The translations under genes and the position numbers were made by a program. DNA of 64,000 bases, from the NCBI RefSeq assembly GCF_048751585.1, contig NZ_JAZHOB010000008.1:62001-126000 (forward strand), given 5' to 3'. Below the pieces are notes generated by a model. It saw nothing but the letters and a program-made list of their open reading frames with translations. It ran no database searches and was not told the DNA's origin. Shown here in pieces: positions 1-8,555 of the stretch. The stretch is from G025836975 sp048751585 (lineage in GTDB: Bacteria; Pseudomonadota; Gammaproteobacteria; Burkholderiales; Burkholderiaceae_B). Each line of letters begins with the position of its first letter. Within the stretch, counting starts at the first letter, position 1.

Positions 1-103
1 GTCTCAAGTTCATCGCGTTGTTACGCGCTCGCTGAAGCGCCTCCGGCGTCGGGGCGTGAAACACAACTTTCAGTTCATTATCTTGCTGCATACCTGTCAT
101 CAT
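1..103 (-). CDS. DsrE-like protein, N-terminal fragment (runs off window)
   Basis: Reading leftward from an ATG at 103 (a second ATG follows at 100) there is an open frame of 34 codons that runs off the left edge. The visible residues include NELKVVFHAPTPEALQRA, which resembles the first beta-strand and helix of DsrE/DsrF-like small proteins of sulfur metabolism. It lies downstream of the DUF302 gene on the same strand and could be the last member of the leftward redox operon. With only 34 residues visible the family call is tentative; that this is coding is more secure than what it does. Confidence 0.45.
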   Translation of the reverse strand, partial: MMTGMQQDNELKVVFHAPTPEALQRARNNAMNLR

Positions 104-254
104 AATTAGGAAGTTAAATCAAGCAGTTTACGAATCGAAGGCCACGCTATATAGGGAACGCGAAAGCTAGAGCATCGTGTTACTTCGTTAGGAGGCCCCA
201 AGCTTGCCATTCTTGACTAATAGCCATGGCAACCCGTGCGAGCATACGTTTCTT

Positions 255-761
255 CTACTTCACTTGCGTGGCGTTTATTGCAATCTCCGAAAAGAGAAGA
301 TCAAGCTCCTTTGATTTTTCACGAAGTTTTTTAGCACTTGTTGCAGTGTCAGCAGAATCGGCATACGGAGCATATATATGACTAGGCTGAATCCATGAAA
401 GCGTAGCTTGGCCATGTTCACCTTCGGTCACATAGAACCGGATCGGCGCTTCGATCATCGCCGGCACACTCAAACTCAGAATATCTACGGCAAATTCGTT
501 ATTGAACACACCAATCACTCGGTTTCCTGGAATGTCGATACCTCGCTTTGCTGCAGCCTCTGTGGGGCCAACATCAAATACCACTTGCAGGTCACTCTCG
601 GAAACAGCTTCTTTTAGATGGCTCAGCAACTCCGAATAGCTTTGGCTGGTATCTATCACTTTCCATCCCTCAGAGGGAGTAGCTGCGGGGACTTGCACCG
701 CAACCATTAAGCTCGACAATCCGAGAACAAAGCTAAGAATCGAACGGGCATGGACAGTCAT
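255..761 (-). CDS. DUF302 domain protein, exported
   Basis: A 168-residue protein with a signal peptide (residues 1 to about 27, hydrophobic core LSFVLGLSSLMVAVQV, cleavage near PAA-TP), so probably periplasmic. The rest fits the DUF302 pattern: an N-terminal helix (about 40-55), a VVFDVG strand, and the IGVFNN and APIRFYV strands that form the core sheet. The ATG at 761 has AGGAGC 6 nt upstream. Other DUF302 proteins are found beside sulfur and redox genes, and here it follows the Lpd-like gene by 27 nt. Its biochemical function is unknown; some family members bind haem or metals, but no ligand is obvious here. Confidence 0.75.
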   Translation of the reverse strand: MTVHARSILSFVLGLSSLMVAVQVPAATPSEGWKVIDTSQSYSELLSHLKEAVSESDLQVVFDVGPTEAAAKRGIDIPGNRVIGVFNNEFAVDILSLSVPAMIEAPIRFYVTEGEHGQATLSWIQPSHIYAPYADSADTATSAKKLREKSKELDLLFSEIAINATQVK

Positions 762-788
762 AAGCGGCTCCTATGAATGTGGGTCACT

Positions 789-2156
789 TTAAGTACCGAT
801 TTGCTGGGACGCCGATTTCAATGCACTCTGCAACATCTCCTCGATGGAGGGATGGTAGTACGGCATGGTCAGTAGCTCATTGACGGTTTGCTTCGCCTGA
901 ATCGCCCATGCGAGCAGGTGTGCTATATGTTCACCTTGAGTCAGCAGCATGCTGGCGCCAAGCAAGATGCCCGTATCCGGCTCGGCATAAACTCGCAGCA
1001 GGTTATCTTTTGCACCCAATATCTTGGAGCGACCGTTGCCACTGCCTTCGGCCAACCCTATGATCGCACCCTTCTGCATCGCGACATCGTAGGACACCCC
1101 TACTGTGCAAACATCCGGGTCCGTAAACAAGATCGACATCGGTACCCGGCGTGATGCACTTGGCCACTGCTCATCGCGCAAGTAGGACAACGCGGCGTGC
1201 GCCGCCATTAGCCCTTCATCCGCTGCTTCGTGCATCAGAGCCCGGTCGGGCTGCACGTCACCAGCAAAGAAAATCGGCACATCTGATGCCTGCATGGTAA
1301 CGGGGTCAATAGAGGGTCTACCTTGATCATCCAGCGAAATTCCCGCAGCCGCCAGATTCAGTGCATCAGTATTGGGAGTCCGCCCTGTGACGACCAGAAG
1401 GCGGTCCACAACGGCACTATGCTCACTCGTACGCATGAGCACACCGTCGCCAGCCGGGTTGATTTCCACCGAGTCTCCCAGCCACATCGGCAACTCACTT
1501 ATGAATGCAGAAATGGCCCGCTCCTGGACCATGGGATCTTGAATGCCACCGATAGTATGGCGCTGATCGGCTCCTATTACTTCTACGTCTAGACGAGCGA
1601 GCGCCAAACCCAGCTCAAGTCCAACCGCTCCCATGCCAAGAATTCCCAATCGTTTCGGCAGTGATTCCTGGTCGAAAAGCGTATCGGTTGTCAGGATTCT
1701 AGTCGCTACACCTTCAAGTACTTTCGGCACAACGGGGCTAGAACCGGTCGCTACAATGATGGCGTCGGCTTCGAGACGCTCCGATCCTACCTGCAAAACG
1801 CCGGGTTCAATGAAGCTTGCTTCGGCCAAAATCAAGCTATCCTTTGCCGCATTGCGCGTACGCTCTGCTGCTCCGTTCGCCAACATGTCCCGTGTCTCGC
1901 GAGCATGTTTCCACAAAGCCTGTCGTCCCCGCGGGAAGAGGACAGCTCCGTCTGGCAATTGCTTTGCGGTCTCCCAACGCATACCCGCATGCAAAGCAGC
2001 TTTCGACGGCATACATCCGACGCGGGCACACGTCGTGCCCAGCGGCCCTCGATCAATGAGTACCACTTTCTTGCCTGCAGCCTTTATCGCATGGAATGCA
2101 GTGATTCCTGCGGTGCCTGCGCCAATAATGGCGACATCGATTTTCCGGTTGGGCAT
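789..2156 (-). CDS. Dihydrolipoamide dehydrogenase-like flavoprotein disulfide reductase
   Basis: A 455-residue class-I pyridine-nucleotide disulfide oxidoreductase. Visible are the FAD-binding GAGTAG (residues 12-17), the redox pair C43-ARVG-C48, a second Rossmann motif GMGAVG for NAD(P)H, the GDV segment near 310 that contacts FAD, and a C-terminal YYHPSIEE with the His-Glu pair that protonates the active thiol. This is the layout of Lpd and mercuric or soluble-pyridine reductases. The spacing CxxxxC and HPxxEE favour Lpd. No 2-oxoacid dehydrogenase genes are nearby, so a role in periplasmic or sulfur redox metabolism is more likely than one in a pyruvate complex. The frame stays open up to 2747, but the ATG at 2156 has GGGAG 5-6 nt upstream. 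Confidence 0.85.
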   Translation of the reverse strand: MPNRKIDVAIIGAGTAGITAFHAIKAAGKKVVLIDRGPLGTTCARVGCMPSKAALHAGMRWETAKQLPDGAVLFPRGRQALWKHARETRDMLANGAAERTRNAAKDSLILAEASFIEPGVLQVGSERLEADAIIVATGSSPVVPKVLEGVATRILTTDTLFDQESLPKRLGILGMGAVGLELGLALARLDVEVIGADQRHTIGGIQDPMVQERAISAFISELPMWLGDSVEINPAGDGVLMRTSEHSAVVDRLLVVTGRTPNTDALNLAAAGISLDDQGRPSIDPVTMQASDVPIFFAGDVQPDRALMHEAADEGLMAAHAALSYLRDEQWPSASRRVPMSILFTDPDVCTVGVSYDVAMQKGAIIGLAEGSGNGRSKILGAKDNLLRVYAEPDTGILLGASMLLTQGEHIAHLLAWAIQAKQTVNELLTMPYYHPSIEEMLQSALKSASQQIGT

Positions 2157-2230
2157 TGAACTCCCTTTATCCATAATTAAAGAAATGGGCGCTGAAGCAC
2201 GTTCGCAACAGCGCACCAGTCTACGAACGG

Positions 2231-3034
2231 CTATCCGATATTGCGCATGAGCATCATGGCCGCCACCACAACGCAGGCGATCGCAAAAACTCGTTGCAAT
2301 ACCGTTGAGGAAATCTTCGGCACCAGCAAACGAGCGCCCGCCATGCCTGCGAGTGTGGCGGCCGAGAACGCCCAGGTCCCAGCAGTAAGTAAAAGACCTT
2401 GTTCCGACGCAATGAAGACGGTGACTACAGATAGCAGTGCAATCACCAGCAGAGATGTTGCGACGATACTGTGCATGCGAAGTTCGCTGAAGTACCCCAG
2501 CGCGGGGACGATGATGAATCCACCGCCGACGCCCAACATGCCGGTAAAAAGACCCGAGACCACTCCGATACCGCCCAGCGTTGTGACGGTGCGTGGGTTC
2601 CAGATGAAGCGTCCGGTTTCCTTGGATACTTTGCAAACCCCAGATTGCACCATGGGCAACTCGCCATCGTTTTGAGCACCGCGTGAAGACATGAACATAC
2701 GGTAGGCGACCACAAACATGACGGCGACAAAGATCAAGCTCAGCCACCGGGAAGGAAGCCAGTGAGCCAGCCTGATACCGAGTGGCGCAGTAATGGTACC
2801 CGCTGTCGCCAAGACGATCGCGGCTTTGTACCGGACAAGGCCTTGGCGCAGCCCTTGCAATGCGCCAAGCATCGCTGCGGAGCCAACGGCCATGAGTGCC
2901 AAAGGCGCAGCCGCACGCATATCCATACCCAGGCCAAACACCAGTGCCGGGACGGCAAAAATACCGCCTCCAGCCCCAGTGAGTCCTAAGACAGCGCCGA
3001 TTACAAGCCCAAGCAGCCCGCCACTAAGCATCAT
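2231..3034 (-). CDS. Sulfite exporter TauE/SafE family membrane protein
   Basis: About 267 residues with some eight predicted membrane segments in two halves. Each half opens with a glycine-rich signature, GAVLGLTGAGGGIFAVPAL in the first and the related GMLGVGGGFIIVPAL in the second; this paired repeat is typical of TauE/SafE (DUF81) permeases. Family members export sulfite, sulfoacetate or other organosulfur anions. The tandem ATGs at 3034 and 3031 follow an AGGGGG; an alternative ATG at 3052 lacks a site. It lies between dsbG and the Lpd-like gene on the same strand, which suggests it moves a sulfur compound produced or consumed by this cluster. The substrate is not visible from sequence. 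Confidence 0.85.
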   Translation of the reverse strand: MMLSGGLLGLVIGAVLGLTGAGGGIFAVPALVFGLGMDMRAAAPLALMAVGSAAMLGALQGLRQGLVRYKAAIVLATAGTITAPLGIRLAHWLPSRWLSLIFVAVMFVVAYRMFMSSRGAQNDGELPMVQSGVCKVSKETGRFIWNPRTVTTLGGIGVVSGLFTGMLGVGGGFIIVPALGYFSELRMHSIVATSLLVIALLSVVTVFIASEQGLLLTAGTWAFSAATLAGMAGARLLVPKISSTVLQRVFAIACVVVAAMMLMRNIG

Positions 3035-3082
3035 GCCCCCTGCCTGACACATAATTCCGTACGTCTGTACTCAGATGATCCA

Positions 3083-3856
3083 TCAGCGCGGACCTAACAC
3101 TTCGGTCAACGCGCCCTGTTGCGGCATGCCGTTGTACTTCTGGATCAACCCCTTGTCGTCCTGAACGATGATGCCAGGTGTACCTCGAAACCCCATCGAA
3201 AGCATGAGCATTTGATTATCTTCGAGCGTCCGCTGTACATCGTCCGGTACGCTCTTGGCGGGCGTAATGCCGCCCTGGTCGAACTTGACTTCATTCTCGC
3301 GCAACGCAGCCGAAGGGTCGGCTGCGCCAAGAATCGCCGCCGCTTTGGCCGGGCTGTCCTCTTTGATGACGCCGACCAACAGGTGGCGCAACTGGACCTT
3401 TCCAGCATCCACCCACGGGCGCGCGGCCTCCCAGAACAAATGGCAATAGGGACAATTTGCATCGGTGAAGGCATAGACAATACGCGGCGCGTCGGCCTTA
3501 CCATCCAGCACCCATGTGGCCGACTCCAGCTGCGCCCAAGCCTGGTCGCTGATGGGCTTGGCAACCAGGCTCTGCAGTGTCGCTTGGTCAATCGGCTCGC
3601 CCTTGGCATTCAGGCGCGTGCCCGCAACGGCATTGCCATCGGCCAGAACGTAGACCGCGACGGGGCTGTCGCCCAGAACACCGGCGAAGGCGCGCACGCC
3701 TTTACCGGCCTCGAACTCCTGCTTGAAGATGACACCTTGGTCTTCCAACGCGTCGATAACCGGCGGTTTATCCGTGACCTGGGCCTGGCCTCCGCTGGGT
3801 ATCAGAATGAGAGGCGCCGCAGTCATAAAAGCGAAAAGCACACGCTGTGCAAACAT
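3083..3856 (-). CDS. dsbG: Thiol:disulfide interchange protein DsbG
   Basis: A 257-residue periplasmic protein with a signal peptide (1 to about 25), an N-terminal dimerisation region (30-100) and a thioredoxin domain with the active site C135-P-Y-C138. The cis-proline loop RGTPGII lies around 225. Length and layout match the DsbC/DsbG isomerases, which protect or isomerise cysteines in exported proteins and are kept reduced by DsbD. DsbD is encoded in the same operon upstream, and the final product may serve c-type cytochrome precursors or the TlpA proteins. AAGGAA stands 6 nt before the ATG. DsbC cannot be ruled out, but the CPYC site and the neighbourhood favour DsbG. Confidence 0.85.
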   Translation of the reverse strand: MFAQRVLFAFMTAAPLILIPSGGQAQVTDKPPVIDALEDQGVIFKQEFEAGKGVRAFAGVLGDSPVAVYVLADGNAVAGTRLNAKGEPIDQATLQSLVAKPISDQAWAQLESATWVLDGKADAPRIVYAFTDANCPYCHLFWEAARPWVDAGKVQLRHLLVGVIKEDSPAKAAAILGAADPSAALRENEVKFDQGGITPAKSVPDDVQRTLEDNQMLMLSMGFRGTPGIIVQDDKGLIQKYNGMPQQGALTEVLGPR

Positions 3857-3891
3857 AGTCGTTCCTTATCCGTACTGGGTTCGATGAATGG

Positions 3892-4443
3892 TCAAAAATG
3901 GCGTGATATCTTGTCTTTGAGATCGCTCATCGTGATCTCGCCTAAATGCAAGTCCACCATGCGCCCTTGTGCATCGAAAAAGAAGGTTGTGGGCAAGCCA
4001 CCCGTTCGCATTTCCTGCATCGCCTTGGACGGTGGATCGAGCAGAACATCCTTCAAATTCAGACCTTCGCTATGAAGAAACGCTTTAGCCTGTTGCGCGG
4101 TTTCCCCCTGATTGATCAAGACGAAGGCAATGTCGGGAAATGCCGTCTGGGCCTGCTCGAGCACCGGCATCTCGCGCCGGCATGGTGGGCACCAGGTCGC
4201 CCAAAGATTGAGCACGACCGGCACCCCCACATACGAGCTCAAGTGGGCGGGACGCTCCTCCAGCGTCATTAGCTGCAAGTCCGGCAAACGCAGCGCGGCC
4301 TGCTGCGCCAGCTTGTCGGCTTCCAATCCCCGTGCTGTTGAGGAGTTTTCTGCGTTGTCTGTCTGATTGCAGCCCGCCATCAGCACGAGGGTGACGACAA
4401 TAAGAATGGGTAGGCGTAAAGCCGGTGTAAGCTTGGTTATCAT
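3892..4443 (-). CDS. TlpA-family thioredoxin-like lipoprotein
   Basis: A 183-residue protein with an N-terminal lipoprotein signal (lipobox LMAG-C25) followed by a TlpA/ResA-type thioredoxin domain with W-C85-PP-C88, the cis-proline loop GGLPTTFF and the TlpA insert after the active site. It is probably anchored in the membrane and reduces periplasmic disulfides with electrons from DsbD. Its start overlaps the stop of the preceding gene (ATGA at 4440-4443), so translation is probably coupled. The thioredoxin domain is strikingly similar to that of its neighbour (both contain VLNLWA(T/S)WCPPCRREMPV and LPTT(F/L)FFDAQGR), so the two arose by tandem duplication. Confidence 0.85.
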   Translation of the reverse strand: MITKLTPALRLPILIVVTLVLMAGCNQTDNAENSSTARGLEADKLAQQAALRLPDLQLMTLEERPAHLSSYVGVPVVLNLWATWCPPCRREMPVLEQAQTAFPDIAFVLINQGETAQQAKAFLHSEGLNLKDVLLDPPSKAMQEMRTGGLPTTFFFDAQGRMVDLHLGEITMSDLKDKISRHF

Positions 4444-5273
4444 TTTTCGGCCCCCGAGCCGGAAGATAGGTCGAAACGACGCAGCATCTTGTCCTTGAGA
4501 CTGGGCATGGTGATCTCGCCCAAATGCATGTCCACTTGGCGCCCTTGCGCATCGAAAAACAAGGTGGTGGGCAAGCCGCGCGAGTTCATTGTGCGCATGG
4601 CTTCGGAAGCGGGGTCAAGTAAAACATCCGTCAAACTCAAGCCCTCGCTTTCAAGAAAAGCCTGCGCCTGCTGCGCGCTTTCCCCTTGGTTAACCAACAC
4701 GAAGGCCACATTCGGAAAATCGGTCTGAATCTGCTCAAACACCGGCATCTCGCGTCGGCATGGCGGGCACCAACTCGCCCAAAGATTGAGTACGATGGGG
4801 CGCCCTGCATACTCGCTCAGTGAAACGGGATGTTCGTCCAGCGTCGCCAGTTGCAGGTCCGGCAAAGGCGGCGCGGAGCGCAGCAATAAAGCGAGCACCC
4901 CGCCCGCGAGGGCCCATGCGACGACGCCGACCATGACGCCCGCCAGCACGGGGACGCGCAAGATCTGAGCGGACCGGGTTCGCTGCCAGATATAAGCAAC
5001 GACCACCAGCACGCCGACCCACCAGACAAATCCCCCATCGCCGATGGCGATCATGGATCTGGGTGCGGCCGAGTACTCCTCCCACCACTGCGCAATGTAT
5101 GCCAAGCGTGCAGTCAAGAGTCCCCAAACCACGGCGTCAAGAATCATTGATCCGGCGGCTTTGTAAGGCACATCGGGCGTCCGCCGACCGACAATTCGTG
5201 CTGTCAGCCAAGCCAGCAGTACGGCGGCAATAACCGTGACGACCTGTATAGGAAATGGACCAATGCCGCTCAT
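4440..5273 (-). CDS. Lgt-like membrane domain fused to TlpA thioredoxin domain
   Basis: A 277-residue protein in two parts. Residues 1 to about 132 are membrane-embedded (four segments), and the stretch TARLAYIAQWWEEY...GDGGFVWWVGVLVV resembles the ARLGYV...WxGGMSFHGG core of prolipoprotein diacylglyceryl transferase. It is much shorter than Lgt and lacks its C-terminal half, so enzymatic Lgt activity is doubtful. Residues 138-265 form a TlpA thioredoxin domain with C169-PP-C172. The start overlaps dsbD by ATGA and the end overlaps the lipoprotein TlpA gene. The protein may hold a thioredoxin next to DsbD in the membrane. The TlpA call is firm; the Lgt relationship is by eye. Confidence 0.8.
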   Translation of the reverse strand: MSGIGPFPIQVVTVIAAVLLAWLTARIVGRRTPDVPYKAAGSMILDAVVWGLLTARLAYIAQWWEEYSAAPRSMIAIGDGGFVWWVGVLVVVAYIWQRTRSAQILRVPVLAGVMVGVVAWALAGGVLALLLRSAPPLPDLQLATLDEHPVSLSEYAGRPIVLNLWASWCPPCRREMPVFEQIQTDFPNVAFVLVNQGESAQQAQAFLESEGLSLTDVLLDPASEAMRTMNSRGLPTTLFFDAQGRQVDMHLGEITMPSLKDKMLRRFDLSSGSGAEK

Positions 5274-7120
5274 GACACCCCCGCCGCGTCCAAGCGGTCC
5301 TGAAACTCGCGCGCACCGATCTCACCCACCACGCGCAGATCCCGCCGCTCCGTACCATCCGGTCCCACGAGTATGAGCGTGGGCGGCCCCATGACGCCCC
5401 AGTGTTTGAGCAGTTCCTTATCCGTAGCGTCATTACGCGTCACGTCTGGCCGCACGATCTGCATACGCGCCAGCTGCGCCGCAACCGCGGGATCGCCGAA
5501 TACATTGCGCTCGATTACATGGCAGCTGACGCACCAGTCGGCGTAGAAATCAATCAAGGTCCACTGACCGCGCGCGGCGCCTTCCGCGAGGCGAGCATCC
5601 ACGTCGGCCACCGATTTCGCCTGGATATAACTGACCTCGGCGGTTGGCGTGGCCGCAGCGGGCGCGCCGCGCAGATGCGCCAGGGGCTGCAAGACGGCAT
5701 CCCCTCCTGAAGCGGCGCCCATGAGCATCAGGACAGACCACAGACCGACGAATGCCGCCGCCGAACGCAAGCTCCACGCCAACCGCTGCCTGTTCGCAAC
5801 GGCTTGCGCCCAAGCGACGAACCCCACCGCCACCAGCAGTATCCAGGCCCCCCAGAGCAACAGGCTCATCGTGCCGGTCAGGAAACGCGTCAGCATCATC
5901 ACTGCCATGCCAACCATGACATAGCCGAAGGCGACGCGCACCCGATCCATCCACGCACCGGGCTTGGGCAGCACACGGGCGCCGAACACTGCAATGGCCA
6001 ACAATGGCAGGCCCATACCCAGACCCAGCGCAAACAAAGCCAGTCCCCCTTGGATCGCACTGCCCGTCTGCCCGATGTACAACAGCGCACCCGCTAAGGG
6101 AGCCGTCATGCATGGACCAACCAAAAGCGCCGACAGAAAACCCAGCACCGCCGCACCGGTGATACTCCCCCCCGAACGAGCAGGCCCCGCTGCCTGGAGG
6201 CGATTCATCACAGCGGATGGCAAGCGCAACTCGAACAGACCGAATAGCGAACTGGCCAGGATGAGAAAGAGTGCTGCGAAGGCGCCAAGCAACCAAGGCG
6301 ACTGCAGCGTGGCTTGTAAATTGGCGCCCGCCAGTCCAGCCGCCACCCCCACTGCGGCGTAGGTACCCGCCATCGCCAGGACGTATGACGACGACAAGAT
6401 GAAAGCCCGACGCGGCTTGGCCTGGCTACCAACGACCATGCTGGAAACGATGGGAATCATCGGCAAAGTGCAGGGCGTAAAAGCCAACAATAGGCCGAAT
6501 CCGAAAAACAGCAGCGTGCCGGCGATAGGCCCCAGCGCAGCAAGCCGCTGAGCAGCCGCCTGATCCTCGCCAACGCTGGCGCCCGAAGGCATGCCGGCCG
6601 AATCAGGCCCGCGCTCCGAGGCTGATTCAGGTTCCGATGCCTGAGGCGGCTGCTCGACAGCCTGACCGTCAGCTACCGCTGTTGCTACTGGCGCGCTGAT
6701 CTGTATCGTCTGCGGTGGATAGCAGATACCGTCTTCTGCACAGCCTTGCCAATGCAGTGTCAGTGGGCCGGTTACAGCCGTCGGGAAGCGCAGACGGGCC
6801 GTATCGCCGGTGTAGATGACAGTATCGCCAAAAAACTCGTCGTGCCGGGGCGTTCCAGAAGGGAGAGCCAGATCAACAGCATTCTCTTTGTCGTCCACCA
6901 GCTTCAACGAGTGGCGGTAGACATAATAGCCGTCGGCAATATGCCCTTCGACTATATACTCTCGGCCTTGCTGCTTCACCTCCTCTACCTTGAACACATC
7001 CGAGGCTTCAAGAAATTCGGGTTCCGTGGCCGACGAGAATAGACCGTTACTGGCCCAGGCGTTTCCGACGGCAAAACAAAACAGTACGAGAGCCGCACGG
7101 GCAATCCGGTAGACAGACAA
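5270..7120 (-). CDS. dsbD: Thiol:disulfide interchange protein DsbD
   Basis: A 616-residue inner-membrane electron carrier that passes electrons from cytoplasmic thioredoxin to periplasmic thioredoxin-like proteins. After a signal peptide comes the periplasmic alpha domain with C127 and C133 (CAEDGIC), then an eight-helix beta domain with the two buried cysteines in FTPCTLPM and GPCMTAPL, and a C-terminal gamma domain with the thioredoxin motif DWCVSC. All six catalytic cysteines are present and length is normal. It is the first gene of the leftward operon with dsbG and two TlpA proteins, its probable clients. Thioredoxin and thioredoxin reductase, its electron source, are encoded at 16-17 kb. 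Confidence 0.93.
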   Translation of the reverse strand: MSVYRIARAALVLFCFAVGNAWASNGLFSSATEPEFLEASDVFKVEEVKQQGREYIVEGHIADGYYVYRHSLKLVDDKENAVDLALPSGTPRHDEFFGDTVIYTGDTARLRFPTAVTGPLTLHWQGCAEDGICYPPQTIQISAPVATAVADGQAVEQPPQASEPESASERGPDSAGMPSGASVGEDQAAAQRLAALGPIAGTLLFFGFGLLLAFTPCTLPMIPIVSSMVVGSQAKPRRAFILSSSYVLAMAGTYAAVGVAAGLAGANLQATLQSPWLLGAFAALFLILASSLFGLFELRLPSAVMNRLQAAGPARSGGSITGAAVLGFLSALLVGPCMTAPLAGALLYIGQTGSAIQGGLALFALGLGMGLPLLAIAVFGARVLPKPGAWMDRVRVAFGYVMVGMAVMMLTRFLTGTMSLLLWGAWILLVAVGFVAWAQAVANRQRLAWSLRSAAAFVGLWSVLMLMGAASGGDAVLQPLAHLRGAPAAATPTAEVSYIQAKSVADVDARLAEGAARGQWTLIDFYADWCVSCHVIERNVFGDPAVAAQLARMQIVRPDVTRNDATDKELLKHWGVMGPPTLILVGPDGTERRDLRVVGEIGAREFQDRLDAAGVS

Positions 7121-7149
7121 GCTGAACTCCTGCAGATAAACTTAGGTGG

Positions 7150-7182
7150 ATCATGCACCTGCAGGATTAAGGGAAGCTTAAG
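7150..7182 (-). promoter_or_regulatory. Direct-repeat operator and -10 element of the dsbD operon
   Basis: Read on the minus strand, 7182-7166 is CTTAAG-CTTCC-CTTAAT, a perfect match to YTTAAK-N5-YTTAAK, the box known for PmrA/BasR-type response regulators. Ten bases later comes CATGAT (7155-7150), a 4-of-6 match to a -10 hexamer. The half-sites are 11 bp apart, one helical turn. The dsbD ATG is at 7120. The same arrangement recurs at 9328 and 17335. Confidence 0.7.
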
Positions 7183-7196
7183 GCTTCGCAGGAAAC

Positions 7197-8555
7197 TCAA
7201 GAAAGCGTAGTATCGTCCGCTATTGGAAGCGTAAGTCGCGCTTCCAGCCCGCCGCCATCGCGCTCCAGAAGCTCAAATGCACCCGCATGTCGGCATGCAA
7301 TCGCGTTCACAATAGATAGGCCTAGTCCGTAACCGGGTATTTTGGGGTCTCCACGCCAAAACCGATTAACTGCTTGAACCCGCTCTTGCGCATTCAGGCC
7401 AGCACCTTCGTCCAGCACACTAATTTGCATGGTGCCATTGCTTTGCGGCTCCAGGCGAATTGTAATGGGAGTGTCGGAGGGTGCGTAGCGTATTGCATTA
7501 TCAATTAGGTTTTGGATGGCCCCAACTAGAAGTGGCCGCGCAGCGCGTACCGGCCGCGAGCTGTCAACCCCTTGTAGCGATATTCTAGCCACAGAGTCAC
7601 CGTACATTGGCTTCAATGCCTCAATTGCAATGGATGCCGCCTCAATCGGGTCGCTAGCTTCCTTCGCGATGGAATGGCCTTCTAACCGCGCCAGATCAAG
7701 CAAACGCTGAAGGATATTTTGCAGCTGCTGTACCCCTTGGTCTGCGTTGGTCAGCGCAGCTTCCATAGTGGCTCTTTCCTCTCGCCGTTGCAGTGCAAGC
7801 TTCGCTACTTGAATGTGTGTTTTCACACCGGTAAGTGGCGTACGCAATTCGTGCGCAGCGCTATCGGTGAATCGGCGTTCTCGCACGATTGCATCCTGCA
7901 GCCTTTCCAAAAGTTGCTCAATCGTATGCAAGAGTGGCTGTAACTCTACCGGGGCCTTCACTTCCGGCAACGGGCTATCGTCGCCGGGTCGGCGCCGTGC
8001 CAGAAGGCTGCGGATACGCTCCACAGGCGCCAGTCCACGGGTGATGCCCAACCACAGCACGATCAGGGTGCCAAACAAGGCGACAACGAACGGCACCCCC
8101 GCCGAAAGGATCAACTCTTTGACCAATGCCTCTCTGACCTCGATGCTGTCGGCGGTGGCGATCTGAACATCGCCCTGCCGCAGTACATAAGTGCGCCATC
8201 GCTTATTACCGTATGTATAGGTGCTGAAGCCTGGATCAGCGTGCATCAGTTCAGGGCTGCCTGCCGTACGTGCCACGGTTTCAATCACGACTTCGCTGCG
8301 CACAAGGCTTACTTCGCACGCCACCCCATCTCGGGCGACGACGTCCAATGGCTTATCACCCATTGCGGCAATATCTTGAGGTTCGGGAAATTGGGAAACC
8401 AGCCCGGCAACCATTCGTGCCGACGCCGCCAGACGGTTGTCCAATGCCTGGCCTAACGACTGACGGGCGTCAATGAACATCCAGGTCGCCACCAAAGTCC
8501 AAAGCGCAGTCAGCGAAATACCGATATACAGCAGAAGGCGCAGCCGCAGACTCAT
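7197..8555 (-). CDS. Sensor histidine kinase (QseC/PmrB-like)
   Basis: A 452-residue membrane kinase. One membrane segment lies near 10-28, a periplasmic sensor region of about 120 residues follows, and a second segment at 150-170 leads into a HAMP-like linker. The phospho-acceptor is H235 in AAHELRTPLTG. The ATP-binding domain shows the N box LIDNAIRY, the G1 box DEGAGL and the G2 box GYGLGLSI. Its start overlaps the response-regulator stop (ATGA at 8552-8555), so the two are one operon. The sensed signal cannot be read from the sequence; redox state or copper would suit the neighbours. It is transcribed toward the dsbD operon, whose own promoter lies directly downstream. Confidence 0.9.
   Translation of the reverse strand: MSLRLRLLLYIGISLTALWTLVATWMFIDARQSLGQALDNRLAASARMVAGLVSQFPEPQDIAAMGDKPLDVVARDGVACEVSLVRSEVVIETVARTAGSPELMHADPGFSTYTYGNKRWRTYVLRQGDVQIATADSIEVREALVKELILSAGVPFVVALFGTLIVLWLGITRGLAPVERIRSLLARRRPGDDSPLPEVKAPVELQPLLHTIEQLLERLQDAIVRERRFTDSAAHELRTPLTGVKTHIQVAKLALQRREERATMEAALTNADQGVQQLQNILQRLLDLARLEGHSIAKEASDPIEAASIAIEALKPMYGDSVARISLQGVDSSRPVRAARPLLVGAIQNLIDNAIRYAPSDTPITIRLEPQSNGTMQISVLDEGAGLNAQERVQAVNRFWRGDPKIPGYGLGLSIVNAIACRHAGAFELLERDGGGLEARLTLPIADDTTLS

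Noticed and set aside
789..2747. Single 652-residue reading frame covering the Lpd-like gene and part of the TauE/SafE gene
   Set aside because: The first 200 residues are antisense-like, Arg/His-rich and overlap a clear membrane protein in another frame; the real start is at 2156 with a ribosome-binding site.
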